Shown here in pieces: positions 52,280 to 61,400 of a stretch of DNA of 64,000 nucleotides. The DNA is taken from the NCBI RefSeq assembly GCF_014651075.1, contig NZ_BMWE01000019.1, forward strand, positions 1-64,000, given 5' to 3'. The DNA comes from Streptomyces djakartensis. Its GTDB lineage: Bacteria > Actinomycetota > Actinomycetes > Streptomycetales > Streptomycetaceae. Position 1 is the stretch's first letter; every line of letters begins with the position of its first letter. Both the position numbers and the translations under genes were made by a program. Under the pieces are notes generated by a model. It saw only the letters and a program-made list of their open reading frames with translations, was not told the DNA's origin and did no database searches.

Positions 52280-52441
52280 GGCCCACGTCCTCGGTCGGCG
52301 GGATGGCACGGTCGACGTCGCGGGCCCCTCTGGGCCCGACGGCCGTCTCGGGGCGACACCCGATTGTCATGACCCCGTCCATGGTGGGACGAGGATGGCC
52401 AGTTCCGCATCACGAGTCAAGAGTCCGGGACAGATGACCTG

Positions 52442-52954
52442 GTGACGGACGATCAGCGCACACCACGGGCGGACGTTCGGTCTTCCCGCGTACGGTGCGG
52501 CCTCGTTCAGCACCGGACACCCTGGCAGGAGCCCGCCTCCTACGCCTACACACTCCGGTCGAGCGGGGGAGAGCGAGCCCTGCTGGGCACCCTCCGGATT
52601 TCGGTGCGCGACGGCGCCGTGGTGAAGGCGGTGGGTCTCGACGACACCGGCCGGCGTTCGGTCGAAGGGTCCGCCGACGCGGTGCCGAGCATCGGGCAAC
52701 TCCTCGGGGAGCTGGAACAGGCACGCCGGGACGACGCGGAGACGGCCGAGGCGCAGTACGCCAAGGACGGGCATCCGGTGCGGATCTCGCTGGACCGGGA
52801 GGAGAACGCGGTCGACGACGAGGTCCGCTACGACATCAGCGGCTACCAGCCGGCCGGCGATCAGGGTAGGGGCCACCACGGTGCGGGAAGCGCCCGGGGC
52901 GGTGCGCACCCCGAGGGCGATCAGCGGGAGCGGGAGAGGCACCTGTGGCCGTGA
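52442..52954 (+). CDS. DUF6174-like protein
   Basis: A 170-residue protein. Residues 25-140 match the small alpha/beta DUF6174-type fold by eye: WQEPASYAYTLRSSGGERAL, LGTLRISVRDGAVVKAVGLD DTGRR, VPSIGQLLGELEQARRDD and YAKDGHPVRISLDREENAVD DEVRYDISGYQPAG. Family members usually have a signal or lipoprotein leader. Here the GTG start at 52442 gives none, so the 5' end may be truncated or the start wrong. The tail is low-complexity His/Arg-rich. Role unknown. Confidence 0.55.
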   Translation: MTDDQRTPRADVRSSRVRCGLVQHRTPWQEPASYAYTLRSSGGERALLGTLRISVRDGAVVKAVGLDDTGRRSVEGSADAVPSIGQLLGELEQARRDDAETAEAQYAKDGHPVRISLDREENAVDDEVRYDISGYQPAGDQGRGHHGAGSARGGAHPEGDQRERERHLWP

Positions 52955-53054
52955 CGGTCTCATCCCTCAATGCCGAGCGACGCTTCGGAGGGGCACCTCC
53001 GGGTACTTCCAGGTGGAACGACCCGCCGAAGGTGGAAACGGAGGCACGGAGGCC

Positions 53055-53408
53055 GTGTTGCTTTCCCATTCTCTCGATCACGGAGTTCTCGTCATCACGG
53101 TCCACCGCGATCCCGGCATCGGCGGGCGAGCCACGCTGCTCACGAGCATCAGCGACCTGGTGCACGCCTTCCGGCCGGCGCCCGTGGTCGTCGTCCTCGA
53201 CTGCCCGGCCCCGGCGGGTGCGGTGGTCAGCGTGGTTCTCCGCGCCCACCGGCTCTGCAGCCACCTGGGCGTTCTGATGTCGGTGGCCTCGAGCAGCGCG
53301 CCCACCCGCCGGGCGCTGGAGGAGAACGCCGACACCGCCGGTACCCGGCTGGTCGTCCACGCCCGTACCGACACCGCCGTCGCCGCCGCGTTCGCCGCTG
53401 CGGCCTGA
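53055..53408 (+). CDS. STAS-like protein
   Basis: A 117-residue single-domain protein. The pattern HSLDHGVLVITVHRDPGIGG, then VVVVLDCPAPAGAVVSVVLR AHRLCSHLG and LVVHARTDTAVAAAFAAAA fits the alternating beta/alpha STAS fold of anti-sigma antagonists. There is no DSSG-type loop, so phospho-switching is not evident. GTG 53055 or TTG 53058 start after GGAGG. Together with the STAS at 36228 it is a candidate partner of the RsbU/RsbW-like pair at 44.6-46.4 kb. Confidence 0.6.
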   Translation: MLLSHSLDHGVLVITVHRDPGIGGRATLLTSISDLVHAFRPAPVVVVLDCPAPAGAVVSVVLRAHRLCSHLGVLMSVASSSAPTRRALEENADTAGTRLVVHARTDTAVAAAFAAAA

Positions 53409-53521
53409 GCAGCGGCTCACCGCTGTCCGGCAGGACCCGGGGCGGTCGTGCACAGTGGAGGTCCATCGAATCCCGGCCGGAGCTCAGTGCGAAGGCAGAG
53501 CGTCCAAGGAGTGGAGCGATC

Positions 53522-54247
53522 TTGAGTCGGATCCTGGTGACCGGTTCCGCGGACGGCCTCGGACGGCATGCGGCGGATGCTCTGCTGTCCTCGGGACACG
53601 AGGTGGTGGTACACGCCCGCGACCGGGAGCGGGCCGCCGTCCTCGACGTGCTGGTCGGCCGCGGGGCACGCCTCGTGACCGGCGACTTCACCGACCGGGA
53701 CGCGGTACGCCGCATGGCCGACGAGCTGAACGAGGGCGGGCCGCTCGACGCGGTCATCCACAACGCGGGCGTGTGGAGCGGCCGGGCGGTCATGCCGGTC
53801 AACATCATCGCCCCGTACCTGCTGACTGCCCTGCTCCGTGGGCCGCGCCGGCTGGTGTACCTGAGCAGCGGCTCTCACTTCAGCGGGCGCCCCGCACTGG
53901 AAGGCGTCGACTGGCGGGGCGACAGCGCGGGCTCGTACTCCGACAGCAAGCTCTTCGTCACGACCCTCGCGGCCGCCGTGGCCCGTCTGCGCCCCGGAGT
54001 GCTGAGCAACGCCGTGGATCCCGGTTGGGTGCCGACGAAGATGGGCGGGCCGAGCGCACCGGACGACCTCGAGCTCGGCCACCGCACGCAGGAGTGGCTC
54101 GCGACGAGCGACGAGCCCGAGGCCCTCACCACCGGCGGGTACTGGTATCACGGCCGCCGGCAGGAGCCGCACGGCGCGGTCCACGACGAGGCGTTCCAGG
54201 ATCGCCTGGTCGAGACGTTGGCAGAGGAAACGGGCACCGCGCTCTGA
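53522..54247 (+). CDS. Short-chain dehydrogenase/reductase
   Basis: A 241-residue classical SDR starting at TTG 53522 with GGAG 5 nt upstream. The cofactor motif is VTGSADGLGRHAADAL, the NAG motif is VIHNAGVWSG, the catalytic serine region is LVYLSSGSHFSG and the active-site YxxxK is in SYSDSKLFVTTL. The C-terminal part VDPGWVPTKMGG matches the family. It reduces or oxidises a hydroxyl/keto substrate with NAD(P)(H). No neighbouring biosynthetic genes define the substrate. Confidence 0.9.
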   Translation: MSRILVTGSADGLGRHAADALLSSGHEVVVHARDRERAAVLDVLVGRGARLVTGDFTDRDAVRRMADELNEGGPLDAVIHNAGVWSGRAVMPVNIIAPYLLTALLRGPRRLVYLSSGSHFSGRPALEGVDWRGDSAGSYSDSKLFVTTLAAAVARLRPGVLSNAVDPGWVPTKMGGPSAPDDLELGHRTQEWLATSDEPEALTTGGYWYHGRRQEPHGAVHDEAFQDRLVETLAEETGTAL

Positions 54248-54362
54248 CTCGTCCCGGTGTCGGCCGACGGCGAAAGGCGCGGCTCAGCCGTCCGGCCCCG
54301 CCCTGGAGGCCGTCCTGCCTGCCGGCTCCCCCGCCGCGCCGGGAACGGCGTCATCACGCCCC

Positions 54363-55883
54363 TCAGTCGTCGAGCGGCTCGTAGTCGAACCAGTCGAAGT
54401 GGACGGTCCCCGCGGCGGCGTACATGCCGATGACGCGGCCGGTGAAGCCGCCGGCGACCTCGGTGGACAGGTAACGGCCGTCGAGTGCGGCGAGTTCGGT
54501 GTACGTGCCCTCCGCGTCCTCCACGCCGAGGGAGACGGTGTCCGGTCCCTGGCGCGCGTCGGTGACTTCCCGGGAGGCGCTTGCCTCGATCCTGAGCACG
54601 ACCGGTCCGCCGGTCGCCGGACGGGACGTCACCAGGGAGCGCAGGGGTCCCACCCGGACATGTACCCGCACCTCGCCCGGCGTCGCCTCGATCTCGTAGT
54701 GGTGCCGCTCGTCAAGCCGTACGGCCAGTCCGCCGCGGCCGTCGGCAGGGTCGGCCAGCACCCGGGCACGGCAGGAGAGATGCTGCTGGCGGCGGCCCAC
54801 GAAGGTGACGTCGGGCTCGTCGAGGGACTGCCCCCGGGCGCGCAGGGTGAGCCAGCCGGCCCGTTCCTTCGTGGTGCAGTCCTGCGCGGGACGGGAGCGA
54901 AGCGAGATCCAGAGGGGGGCGAGTTCCCCGGCATCGAAGTCGTCGCGAACCAGTGGGGAGGCGGCGGGCGGCTGAAGCGGCCACGGCGGTTCGGCCATCA
55001 CGGGTGAGAGCTCCCCTACGACCGGCCAGCCGTCGGACCAGGTCACCGGGGCCAGAAAGGTCTCGCGGCCCAGCACGTGCCATCCGGGCGTGCCGCCCTG
55101 CGGCCGCACCCCGAGCAGGACCATCCACCATGAGCCGTCCGGACCCTGCACCAGGTCGGCGTGGCCGGTGTTCTGGATGGGATGGTCGGTGCCCCGGTGC
55201 GTCAGGACGGGGTTGGCCGGGCAGGGCTCGAACGGGCCCTGCGGGGAGCTGCCGCGGGCGATCGAGACGCCGTGGCACCGCTCGGTGCCGCCCTCGGCGA
55301 TGAGCAGGTACCAGTGGTCGCCGATGTGGTAGAGGTGCGGGGCTTCGGGGGCCTTGGCGCCGGGGGTGCCGGACCAGATGCCCCGCCGCTCGCCGAGGGT
55401 CTCCCCCGTGCGGGTGTCGATGCGGATCTGCGCCACTCCGGCCGTGGTGCACCAGCAGGTGCCGTCGTCGTCCCAGGCGAGATCGGGGTCGATGCCGTGC
55501 ACGCCGGGCAGCCGGACGGGGTCGGACCAGGGGCCCGCCGGATCCGTGGCCGTGAACAGCAGGTTCCCGTCGCCGCTCACGTTTGTGACGATCAGCCAGA
55601 ACCGGCCGTCGTGGTGGCGCAGCGTCGGCGCGTAGACACCCCCTGAGGACGGCGAGCGGGGCGGCAGGCGCAGTTGGCTCGGCCGGTCCAGGGCATTGCC
55701 GATCTGGGTCCAGTGCACCAGGTCCCGGCTGTGGAAGAGGGGCACGCCGGGGAAGTACTCGAAGCTGGAGCACGCGAGGTAGTAGTCGTCGCCCGCCCGG
55801 CAGATGCTCGGATCCGGATGGAAGCCGGGGATCACGGGGTTGCTGAAGGTGGTGCCCGGCTCGGAGACGCTCGACACCCTCAT
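54363..55883 (-). CDS. GH43 glycoside hydrolase
   Basis: A 506-residue enzyme. ATG 55883 has AAAGGA 5 nt upstream; the frame is open for 85 codons upstream but without coding character. The five-bladed propeller of family 43 covers about 15-310: catalytic base Asp24 in GFHPDPSICR, pKa-modulating Asp132 in HGIDPDLAWD and acid Glu180 in KAPEAPHLYH. The C-terminal domain (330-506) is the beta-sandwich C2 domain of bacterial GH43 xylosidases. Likely a beta-xylosidase or arabinofuranosidase acting on plant xylan fragments. It has no signal peptide, so it would work on imported oligosaccharides. Confidence 0.9.
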   Translation of the reverse strand: MRVSSVSEPGTTFSNPVIPGFHPDPSICRAGDDYYLACSSFEYFPGVPLFHSRDLVHWTQIGNALDRPSQLRLPPRSPSSGGVYAPTLRHHDGRFWLIVTNVSGDGNLLFTATDPAGPWSDPVRLPGVHGIDPDLAWDDDGTCWCTTAGVAQIRIDTRTGETLGERRGIWSGTPGAKAPEAPHLYHIGDHWYLLIAEGGTERCHGVSIARGSSPQGPFEPCPANPVLTHRGTDHPIQNTGHADLVQGPDGSWWMVLLGVRPQGGTPGWHVLGRETFLAPVTWSDGWPVVGELSPVMAEPPWPLQPPAASPLVRDDFDAGELAPLWISLRSRPAQDCTTKERAGWLTLRARGQSLDEPDVTFVGRRQQHLSCRARVLADPADGRGGLAVRLDERHHYEIEATPGEVRVHVRVGPLRSLVTSRPATGGPVVLRIEASASREVTDARQGPDTVSLGVEDAEGTYTELAALDGRYLSTEVAGGFTGRVIGMYAAAGTVHFDWFDYEPLDD

Positions 55884-55891
55884 CGAGTCCT

Positions 55892-55934
55892 TTCGCGGAA
55901 GAACCGAAACTCCGGAAGAAACCTTCGCGGAAGA
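55892..55934. repeat. Direct repeat upstream of the GH43 gene
   Basis: TTCGCGGAAGA occurs at 55892-55902 and 55924-55934 (32-nt period), within 55 nt upstream of the GH43 start. It may be a regulator site or coincidence. Confidence 0.3.
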
Positions 55935-56152
55935 CCAGCGGACAGTTACCAGCGAGGCCGGCGACGCCAGCCACCCCGCCAAACGAAAGTGTTTCTCCGT
56001 GGGTTCCCCCCATGGAAGGTGCATGTGATGACGAGGAAACGAGTCGGGAAGCGTCGGTGACCGGCACGACGGCCTGACCGCGGCCCCGTAGGCGTACCTA
56101 CGGCTCCCCTGCTCGTGGTCGGCCCGTGCCTGCGCCACCGAGGAGGCGGCGA

Positions 56153-56181
56153 AGCCCGCCGGCGAAGTTCTCCGGCGGGCT
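56153..56181 (-). terminator. Hairpin terminator of the small secreted protein gene
   Basis: AGCCCGCCGG and CCGGCGGGCT form a perfect 10-bp stem with a 9-nt loop, 12 nt after the stop of the minus-strand gene at 56194. Confidence 0.65.
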
Positions 56182-56193
56182 CCTGCCCGGTCG

Positions 56194-56865
56194 TCAGCTG
56201 CCGCGGGTGAAGACCCTGTCCTGAGTGGAGCCGGTGGTGCACAGCTTCTTCTCGGCGGGCGTCATCTTGCGGGACTTGACCACGACCGCGCTGTGCTTGC
56301 CGTCCGTGCCGTTCGGGGCCGGGCCGGTGACCACGTCGGGGACGAACCAGTAGTAGTGGCCCCACTTCGGGTCGTCGTAGTGGGTCTGCCACGTGCCGGA
56401 CACCTGCTGCATCACCTGGGCCCGGGAGATCCAGCCGACCTCCCCCGGCCGCACGTTCACGGTGAAGGAACTCGTCTCCGTGTGGGAGCTCTGCCAGGTG
56501 TAGTTGTAGGTCGCGGTGACGCTGGCCGTGATGATGCCTTCGATGCCTCCGCCCACGGTGACGGAGCCTCCCACCGAGTGGGAGGAGCCCACGGTGTCGG
56601 CCCATGACATGGACTGGGCGGCGGGCGAATCGGTGCAGTTGAACAGCAGCTCGGAGACCTGACGGGGCTCACCGAGGTAAGCCGCGCCGATCTTGGGGGA
56701 GTTGAAGGTGCACTTGCCTTCCCCGGAAGCGCAGTCGGCCATGATCTGCTCAGCGGTGGGCTGTTCCTCGGCCGAAGCGGGTACGCCCGCCGCGATCACC
56801 CCGAGCGCTGTCGCCGTCAGTGCCAGCGTGCGGCCGCCGTACCGCAGCGTGCGATTCATCGTCAT
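56194..56865 (-). CDS. Small secreted protein, possible aerolysin-type fold
   Basis: A 223-residue exported protein (signal MTMNRTLRYGGRTLALTATA, cleavage after ASA32). GAGAGG lies about 8 nt before the ATG. The middle reads SMSWADTVGSSHSVGGSVTV, GGGIEGIITASVTATYNYTW, QSSHTETSSFTVNVRPGEVG, then WISRAQVMQQVSGTWQTHYD. Alternating small and polar residues with long Ser/Thr-rich strands is the hallmark of the insertion-hairpin region of aerolysin/ETX/MTX2-like pore-forming proteins. Homology is not proven; this is an inference from pattern. Two cysteines near the N-terminus could pair. It has its own terminator. Confidence 0.55.
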   Translation of the reverse strand: MTMNRTLRYGGRTLALTATALGVIAAGVPASAEEQPTAEQIMADCASGEGKCTFNSPKIGAAYLGEPRQVSELLFNCTDSPAAQSMSWADTVGSSHSVGGSVTVGGGIEGIITASVTATYNYTWQSSHTETSSFTVNVRPGEVGWISRAQVMQQVSGTWQTHYDDPKWGHYYWFVPDVVTGPAPNGTDGKHSAVVVKSRKMTPAEKKLCTTGSTQDRVFTRGS

Positions 56866-57064
56866 CGTCGGTGCCTCTCACCATTGCGTGGGGGGTCGGT
56901 GACGAGGCCCCCTGTTGCAGGAGGGCCTGCAACCACCGCCTGGTGCCAACGAGGCTCACGTAAACCGCAGCCCAGCTACACCAAGGAAAGGCAAAGTTGT
57001 ACTTGATAACCCGAAATGATGAGCCGTCAACATGACGTGTAGGACGTCGACTTGCCGCCTGCCG

Positions 57065-58270
57065 TCAGTCGAGGGGGTCGAGGGTGAGGTAGGCCTGGCG
57101 CGGACTGCCGTCGTGCACGAGTGACTCGTGGTGGCCCACGTCGTCAAAGGCGAATGCGTACGCCTTGCCGTCGGCCATGTTCGCGTGGATCTGGCCGGCG
57201 TAGCGGTTGGTGACGCCGTCCTTGTAGAAGGAGCCGGCGTCGGCGTCCGGCTGACTGGGGTTGACCAGGAGCGTGGAGCGGTTGAAGCCGGCGCACAGGG
57301 TGCGTGAGATCGGGCCGCGCACCAGGTCGTTCGGTGCGTCGAGTTTCCTGTGGCAGCCGAAGACGGAGGAGGCGTCCGGCTTCTCGAAGCTGGTGACGGT
57401 GACGCCGGAGCTGTTGGTGAAGTGCATGACGTCGCCGGAGACCCGGCCGTAGTACCTGGTGCCGGGCTGGTCGGCGAACGGCGTGACCGTCAGGGTGGAG
57501 GTGGAGTACTTCCGCCAGACGCGGTCGATGTAGTCGTCCATGACGGTGGCGGGCAGCGCTCCGGTCTCCAGTCCGTACAGCGGCGACAGCGCGCGCAGCA
57601 CGGTGCCGTCGGGGCGGGTCTGGATCAGGTTGGCCCAGCCTCCGGGCTGTCCCCTGAGGGCGCTGAAGAAGCCGTTGTACCCCCCGGGCCTGAGCCGGCC
57701 GGTGCTCGTGGTGCTGCCGTCGGCCCGCTGCACGCCGACGGCGTACGGCGCGGAGAACATGTCGACCTGTGTGCTGTTGATCCACAGGCCCGAGTCGTTG
57801 AGTGTGTACTCCGACCAGTTGAACAGGATGTTCCGGTTGGGGTCGGCCGGGTTCTGCACGGCGGGCTGGACCAGGCCTGTGGGGGTGAGCCTGAAGACCA
57901 GTTTCTGTCCGTAGGAGAAGTAGACGCGGCCGGAGAACTTCGGGATGCGGATGATTGCCGACTGTCCGGCCGCCGGGCCGGGAATCGAGGCGTCGGGGGC
58001 GGGGGTCGGCGGGTTTCCGCCTGCCGGCCAGGGGTGGAAGGCGCCTGCCGCGTCGGCCCAGCCCTGGCGGCCGGTCGAGAGTTCCGTGCCGAGGTTGTAG
58101 AGGTACACACGCTCGCCGCGTGACGAGTTGTTGGTGATCTTCAGAGGGACGGTCGCCGGGACCTCGGCGTGGGCAGGTGCGCTTGCTCCGGCCGCGAGCA
58201 GGGAGCCGGTCAGGGCCGCGGCGAGGGCCAGGCTCATGGTGGTGGTTCCGCGCCTGAGTTTCCGTAACAT
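57065..58270 (-). CDS. GH64 beta-1,3-glucanase
   Basis: A 401-residue secreted enzyme. ATG 58270 has GGAGG 7 nt upstream; the signal peptide is MLRKLRRGTTTMSLALAAAL with cleavage after AHA35. The family 64 thaumatin-like fold is seen in LKITNNSSRGERVYLYNLG and GRVYFSYGQKLVFRL. The catalytic pair is Glu154 (NWSEYTL) and Asp170 (TQVDMFS), the same 16-residue spacing as in laminaripentaose-producing glucanase. The C-terminus carries LCAGFNRSTLLVNPSQP and the KAYAFAFDDVGHHESLVHDG segment. It would digest beta-1,3-glucan of fungal walls. Regulated perhaps by a LacI-type palindrome 40 nt upstream. Confidence 0.92.
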   Translation of the reverse strand: MLRKLRRGTTTMSLALAAALTGSLLAAGASAPAHAEVPATVPLKITNNSSRGERVYLYNLGTELSTGRQGWADAAGAFHPWPAGGNPPTPAPDASIPGPAAGQSAIIRIPKFSGRVYFSYGQKLVFRLTPTGLVQPAVQNPADPNRNILFNWSEYTLNDSGLWINSTQVDMFSAPYAVGVQRADGSTTSTGRLRPGGYNGFFSALRGQPGGWANLIQTRPDGTVLRALSPLYGLETGALPATVMDDYIDRVWRKYSTSTLTVTPFADQPGTRYYGRVSGDVMHFTNSSGVTVTSFEKPDASSVFGCHRKLDAPNDLVRGPISRTLCAGFNRSTLLVNPSQPDADAGSFYKDGVTNRYAGQIHANMADGKAYAFAFDDVGHHESLVHDGSPRQAYLTLDPLD

Positions 58271-58309
58271 GCTCTGCCTCCGTTCGACGACGGGCCGCTC
58301 CGGGAGTTC

Positions 58310-58323
58310 TGAGAGCGCTCTCA
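58310..58323. promoter_or_regulatory. LacI/CebR-type operator
   Basis: TGAGAGCGCTCTCA is a perfect 14-bp palindrome close to the CebR operator TGGGAGCGCTCCCA of Streptomyces. It lies about 40 nt upstream of the GH64 start and is a likely repressor site. Confidence 0.6.
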
Positions 58324-58430
58324 AGCGTTGCGCTTTGGTCCGGACCTGTCAATGAGTTGTGCGCCAGTCGGTTGAGTGGGGGCGGAGGTGCGCCGGTGCC
58401 GGCGCACCTCCTGTCGGCGTCGTGGAAGGG

Positions 58431-61400
58431 TCAGCTCCAAAGGTCCCGTTCGGTCTCGTCGAGCAGGAGGCCGACGTAGTCGCGGGTCCAGCCCTCGATC
58501 GTGGCGCGGTCCCACAGGTCGGCCGAGTACTCCACGAAGCCCTGCAGTGCGTCCCCCGCCGGCACGAGTCCGAAGGTCAGTTCCGTGCGGGACGCGGCAG
58601 GGGCGAGGTCCTCCACGGCCGTGGTCAGCCCATCCAGTTCCACCTCGGCCTCCAGCGAGCTCTGGTACGCGAAGCCCACGTCCAGCCGGTCCGGCACGTC
58701 GACGCCCGTGCGCTCCTGCAGCGCGGGGGCGATGAGGCGTACCGGCATGGCCCGGTCCATGCACTCCACCGCCGTCCGGGCGACGCGGTCCGTCAGGGTG
58801 GCGAAGGAACCGGTGGCCGCGTCCCGCACGGGCAGCGGGAAGCCGGTGATCGTGCAGGCCAGCAGCGACTCGAACGCACGGCGCTCACGATTGGCGTAGG
58901 AGATGTTGAACACCACGTCCGCCTGCCCGGACTTCCGCGCCAGCATCCGGCCCAGGGCCGCCGCCGTGACCACGAACGGCGTCGTCCCCCGCTGCCTTGC
59001 CAGGCGTTCCACGGCGGCCCGTACGCCGGCCGGCACGGTGAACGTCACGGCACCGCCCCGGCCGCTCGGCTTCTCCGGCCGGGGACGGTCCAGGGGCAGG
59101 TCGACGGTGAACGGCACGCCGTCGAGTGCGCGCAGCCAGAACCGCAGCTTGCCTTCCTCGGCGGCCCGGTCCGCCTGGTCCCGTTGCCAACGGGCGTACT
59201 CGACGGGCTGGCACCGCACGGGCGGCAGGGTGTCGGGTCCGCCCCGCACGGCGGAGCCGTAGAGCGCCGCAAGCTCCTTCAGCAGCAGGCTGACGGACCA
59301 CCCGTCACAGGCGGAGTGATGCAGGACGAGGAGCAGAGCCCAGGTGCTCTCCCCGGTGCGCAGGAGGCGCACGGCCATCGGTGTTCCGCCGGCGGGGTCG
59401 ATGGGTGTTTCGGCGGCCTCCGTACTGGCCCGCTCCAGGGCCGCCTGCCGCTCGTGCGCGGGCCGTGCGGTGAGGTCCTTGGTCGGCAGCGCCACCGGGC
59501 GGGGCCGCAGTACCTGCTGTTCCCAGCCGTCGCCGCTGCGGGCCAGCCGGGTCCGCAGCCCCTCGTGCCGGTCGGTCAGCCGAGTCAGCGCGGTGCGCAG
59601 GGCCGATACGTCCAGGTGGCCGGAGAGGGTGATCCGCAGAGCGACGTTGAAGACCTGTGGGAGGGGATGGTCGGCGTGGACCGCAGCGAAGCGGGACTGC
59701 TGGGCGGTGGCCGGCGCCCGGCGTTCCACTGTGCCGGGGGCGGCGTCGGGAGCGGGAACCGAGACGGGCTCCGTCTCCTCCCCTTTGGTGGCCAGCCAGG
59801 CTGTCATGGCCTTCGGTGTCGGCTCCTGGTAGAAGCTCAGCATCGGGTACTCCGTGCCGAACTCCTCCCGCACCTGGTTGATCAGTCGCATCGCGGTGAT
59901 CGAGTGGCCGCCCAGGTCGAAGAACGAGGCGTCGTCCGCGATGTCGTCGGCGTCGATGCCGAACTCGGCCGCCCACAGTCTCCGCACGCGCCGCTCGAGG
60001 TCCGTGCGGTGAGCGGCCGTCGGCTGAGGGTCGCCGGGGGCGCCCGGCCTGTGGTGCGGGGCGGTCGTGAGGAGGTCGGGCGCCGGCAGCGCGGACCGGT
60101 CCAGCTTGCCGTTGTCCGTCCGGGGCAGGGCGGGCAGGACCCGCCAGGCACGCGGTACCAGGTACTCCGGCAACCGGGAGGCCAGTTCCTCCGCCAGGAG
60201 GTCGGCCCACGCCTGCCGGTCGTCGGCCGCCGCGCCGATCGGGTCGGCGGGGACGGCGTAGGCCGCCAGGTACGCCTCTGAACGGTCGTTGCGGCGGGCC
60301 AGGACGGCCGCCTCGCTCACCCCGTCCAGGGCGTTGAGCCGGCGGGCGACCTCTTCCGGCTCGACCCGGAAGCCACGGATCTTCACCTGGTCGTCGGCCC
60401 TGCCGCAGAACTCCAGTTCCCCGTCGTCGTTCCAGCGGACCAGGTCGCCGGTGCGGTACCGGCGGGCGTCCTCGCCCCCGTGCGGGTCCGGCAGGAAGCG
60501 CCCTTCCGTGAGGTCCGGGCGGTGCAGATATCCGAGGGCCACGCCGGGGCCGCCGACGTACAACTCCCCCACCGCGCCGGCGGGTACCGGGCTGCCGGAG
60601 GCGTCCAGCACGCTCAGCGTCACGTTGTCGACCGGGCGGCCGATGGCGATCGTGCGGGTGGGATCCCCGCCTTGAGGGGACACGGTGTGCGTGGTGCACA
60701 GGACGGTGACCTCGGTGGGCCCGTACACGTTCACCGTCTCGTACGGTGCCTCGGGCCGCGGCCGGGTGCGCAGCACGTCGCCGCCGAGCAGCAGGTGACG
60801 CAGGGGCGGCTGGTCGGCCGGGGGCAGGCGGAGCACCTGTTCGCCGAGGGCGGTCGGCAGGATGGAGAAGGTGATGCCCTGCTCGGCGCACCAGCGGGCC
60901 AGGGACCGCGGGTCCCTGCGCAGTTCCTCGTCGGCGATCGCGACCGATGCCCCCGCGGTCAGCGCCGGCCAGATCTCCAGGATCGAGGCGTCGAAGCTCT
61001 GGCTGCAGACGGCGGCGCTGCGGTCGGCCCGGGTGAAGCCGAAGCGCCGGTGCTGCCACGCGCACAGGTCGACGACGCCGCGGTGCGCCACGACGACCCC
61101 CTTGGGGGTGCCGGTGCTGCCCGAGGTGTAGAGGACGCAGCACGGGGACCGGCCGTCGGTGGCGGGCGCGAGGACCTGCCCGCGGGGTGCGGTGGCGTCC
61201 GGCGGTACGACGGTCACCTGCCCGGGCAGCCTCAGGGCGGCCGCCTCCTCACGGGTCGACACCAGCGTCCGGGCCCCGCACTCGGTGATGACCTGCTCGG
61301 CGCGTGCCCGGCCGAGGCAGGGGTCGAGCGGGACATAGGGGCGGCCCGACTTGAGCGCGGCGAGCATGGCGACGACGAGGTCGGCTGAGCGCGGCAGCCA

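Noticed and set aside
58359..60281. A 640-codon plus-strand open frame over the end of the NRPS gene
   Set aside because: It is antisense to a clear C-A-PCP-C coding sequence and its translation is Gly/Arg/Gln-rich with no domain, as expected from high-GC DNA.
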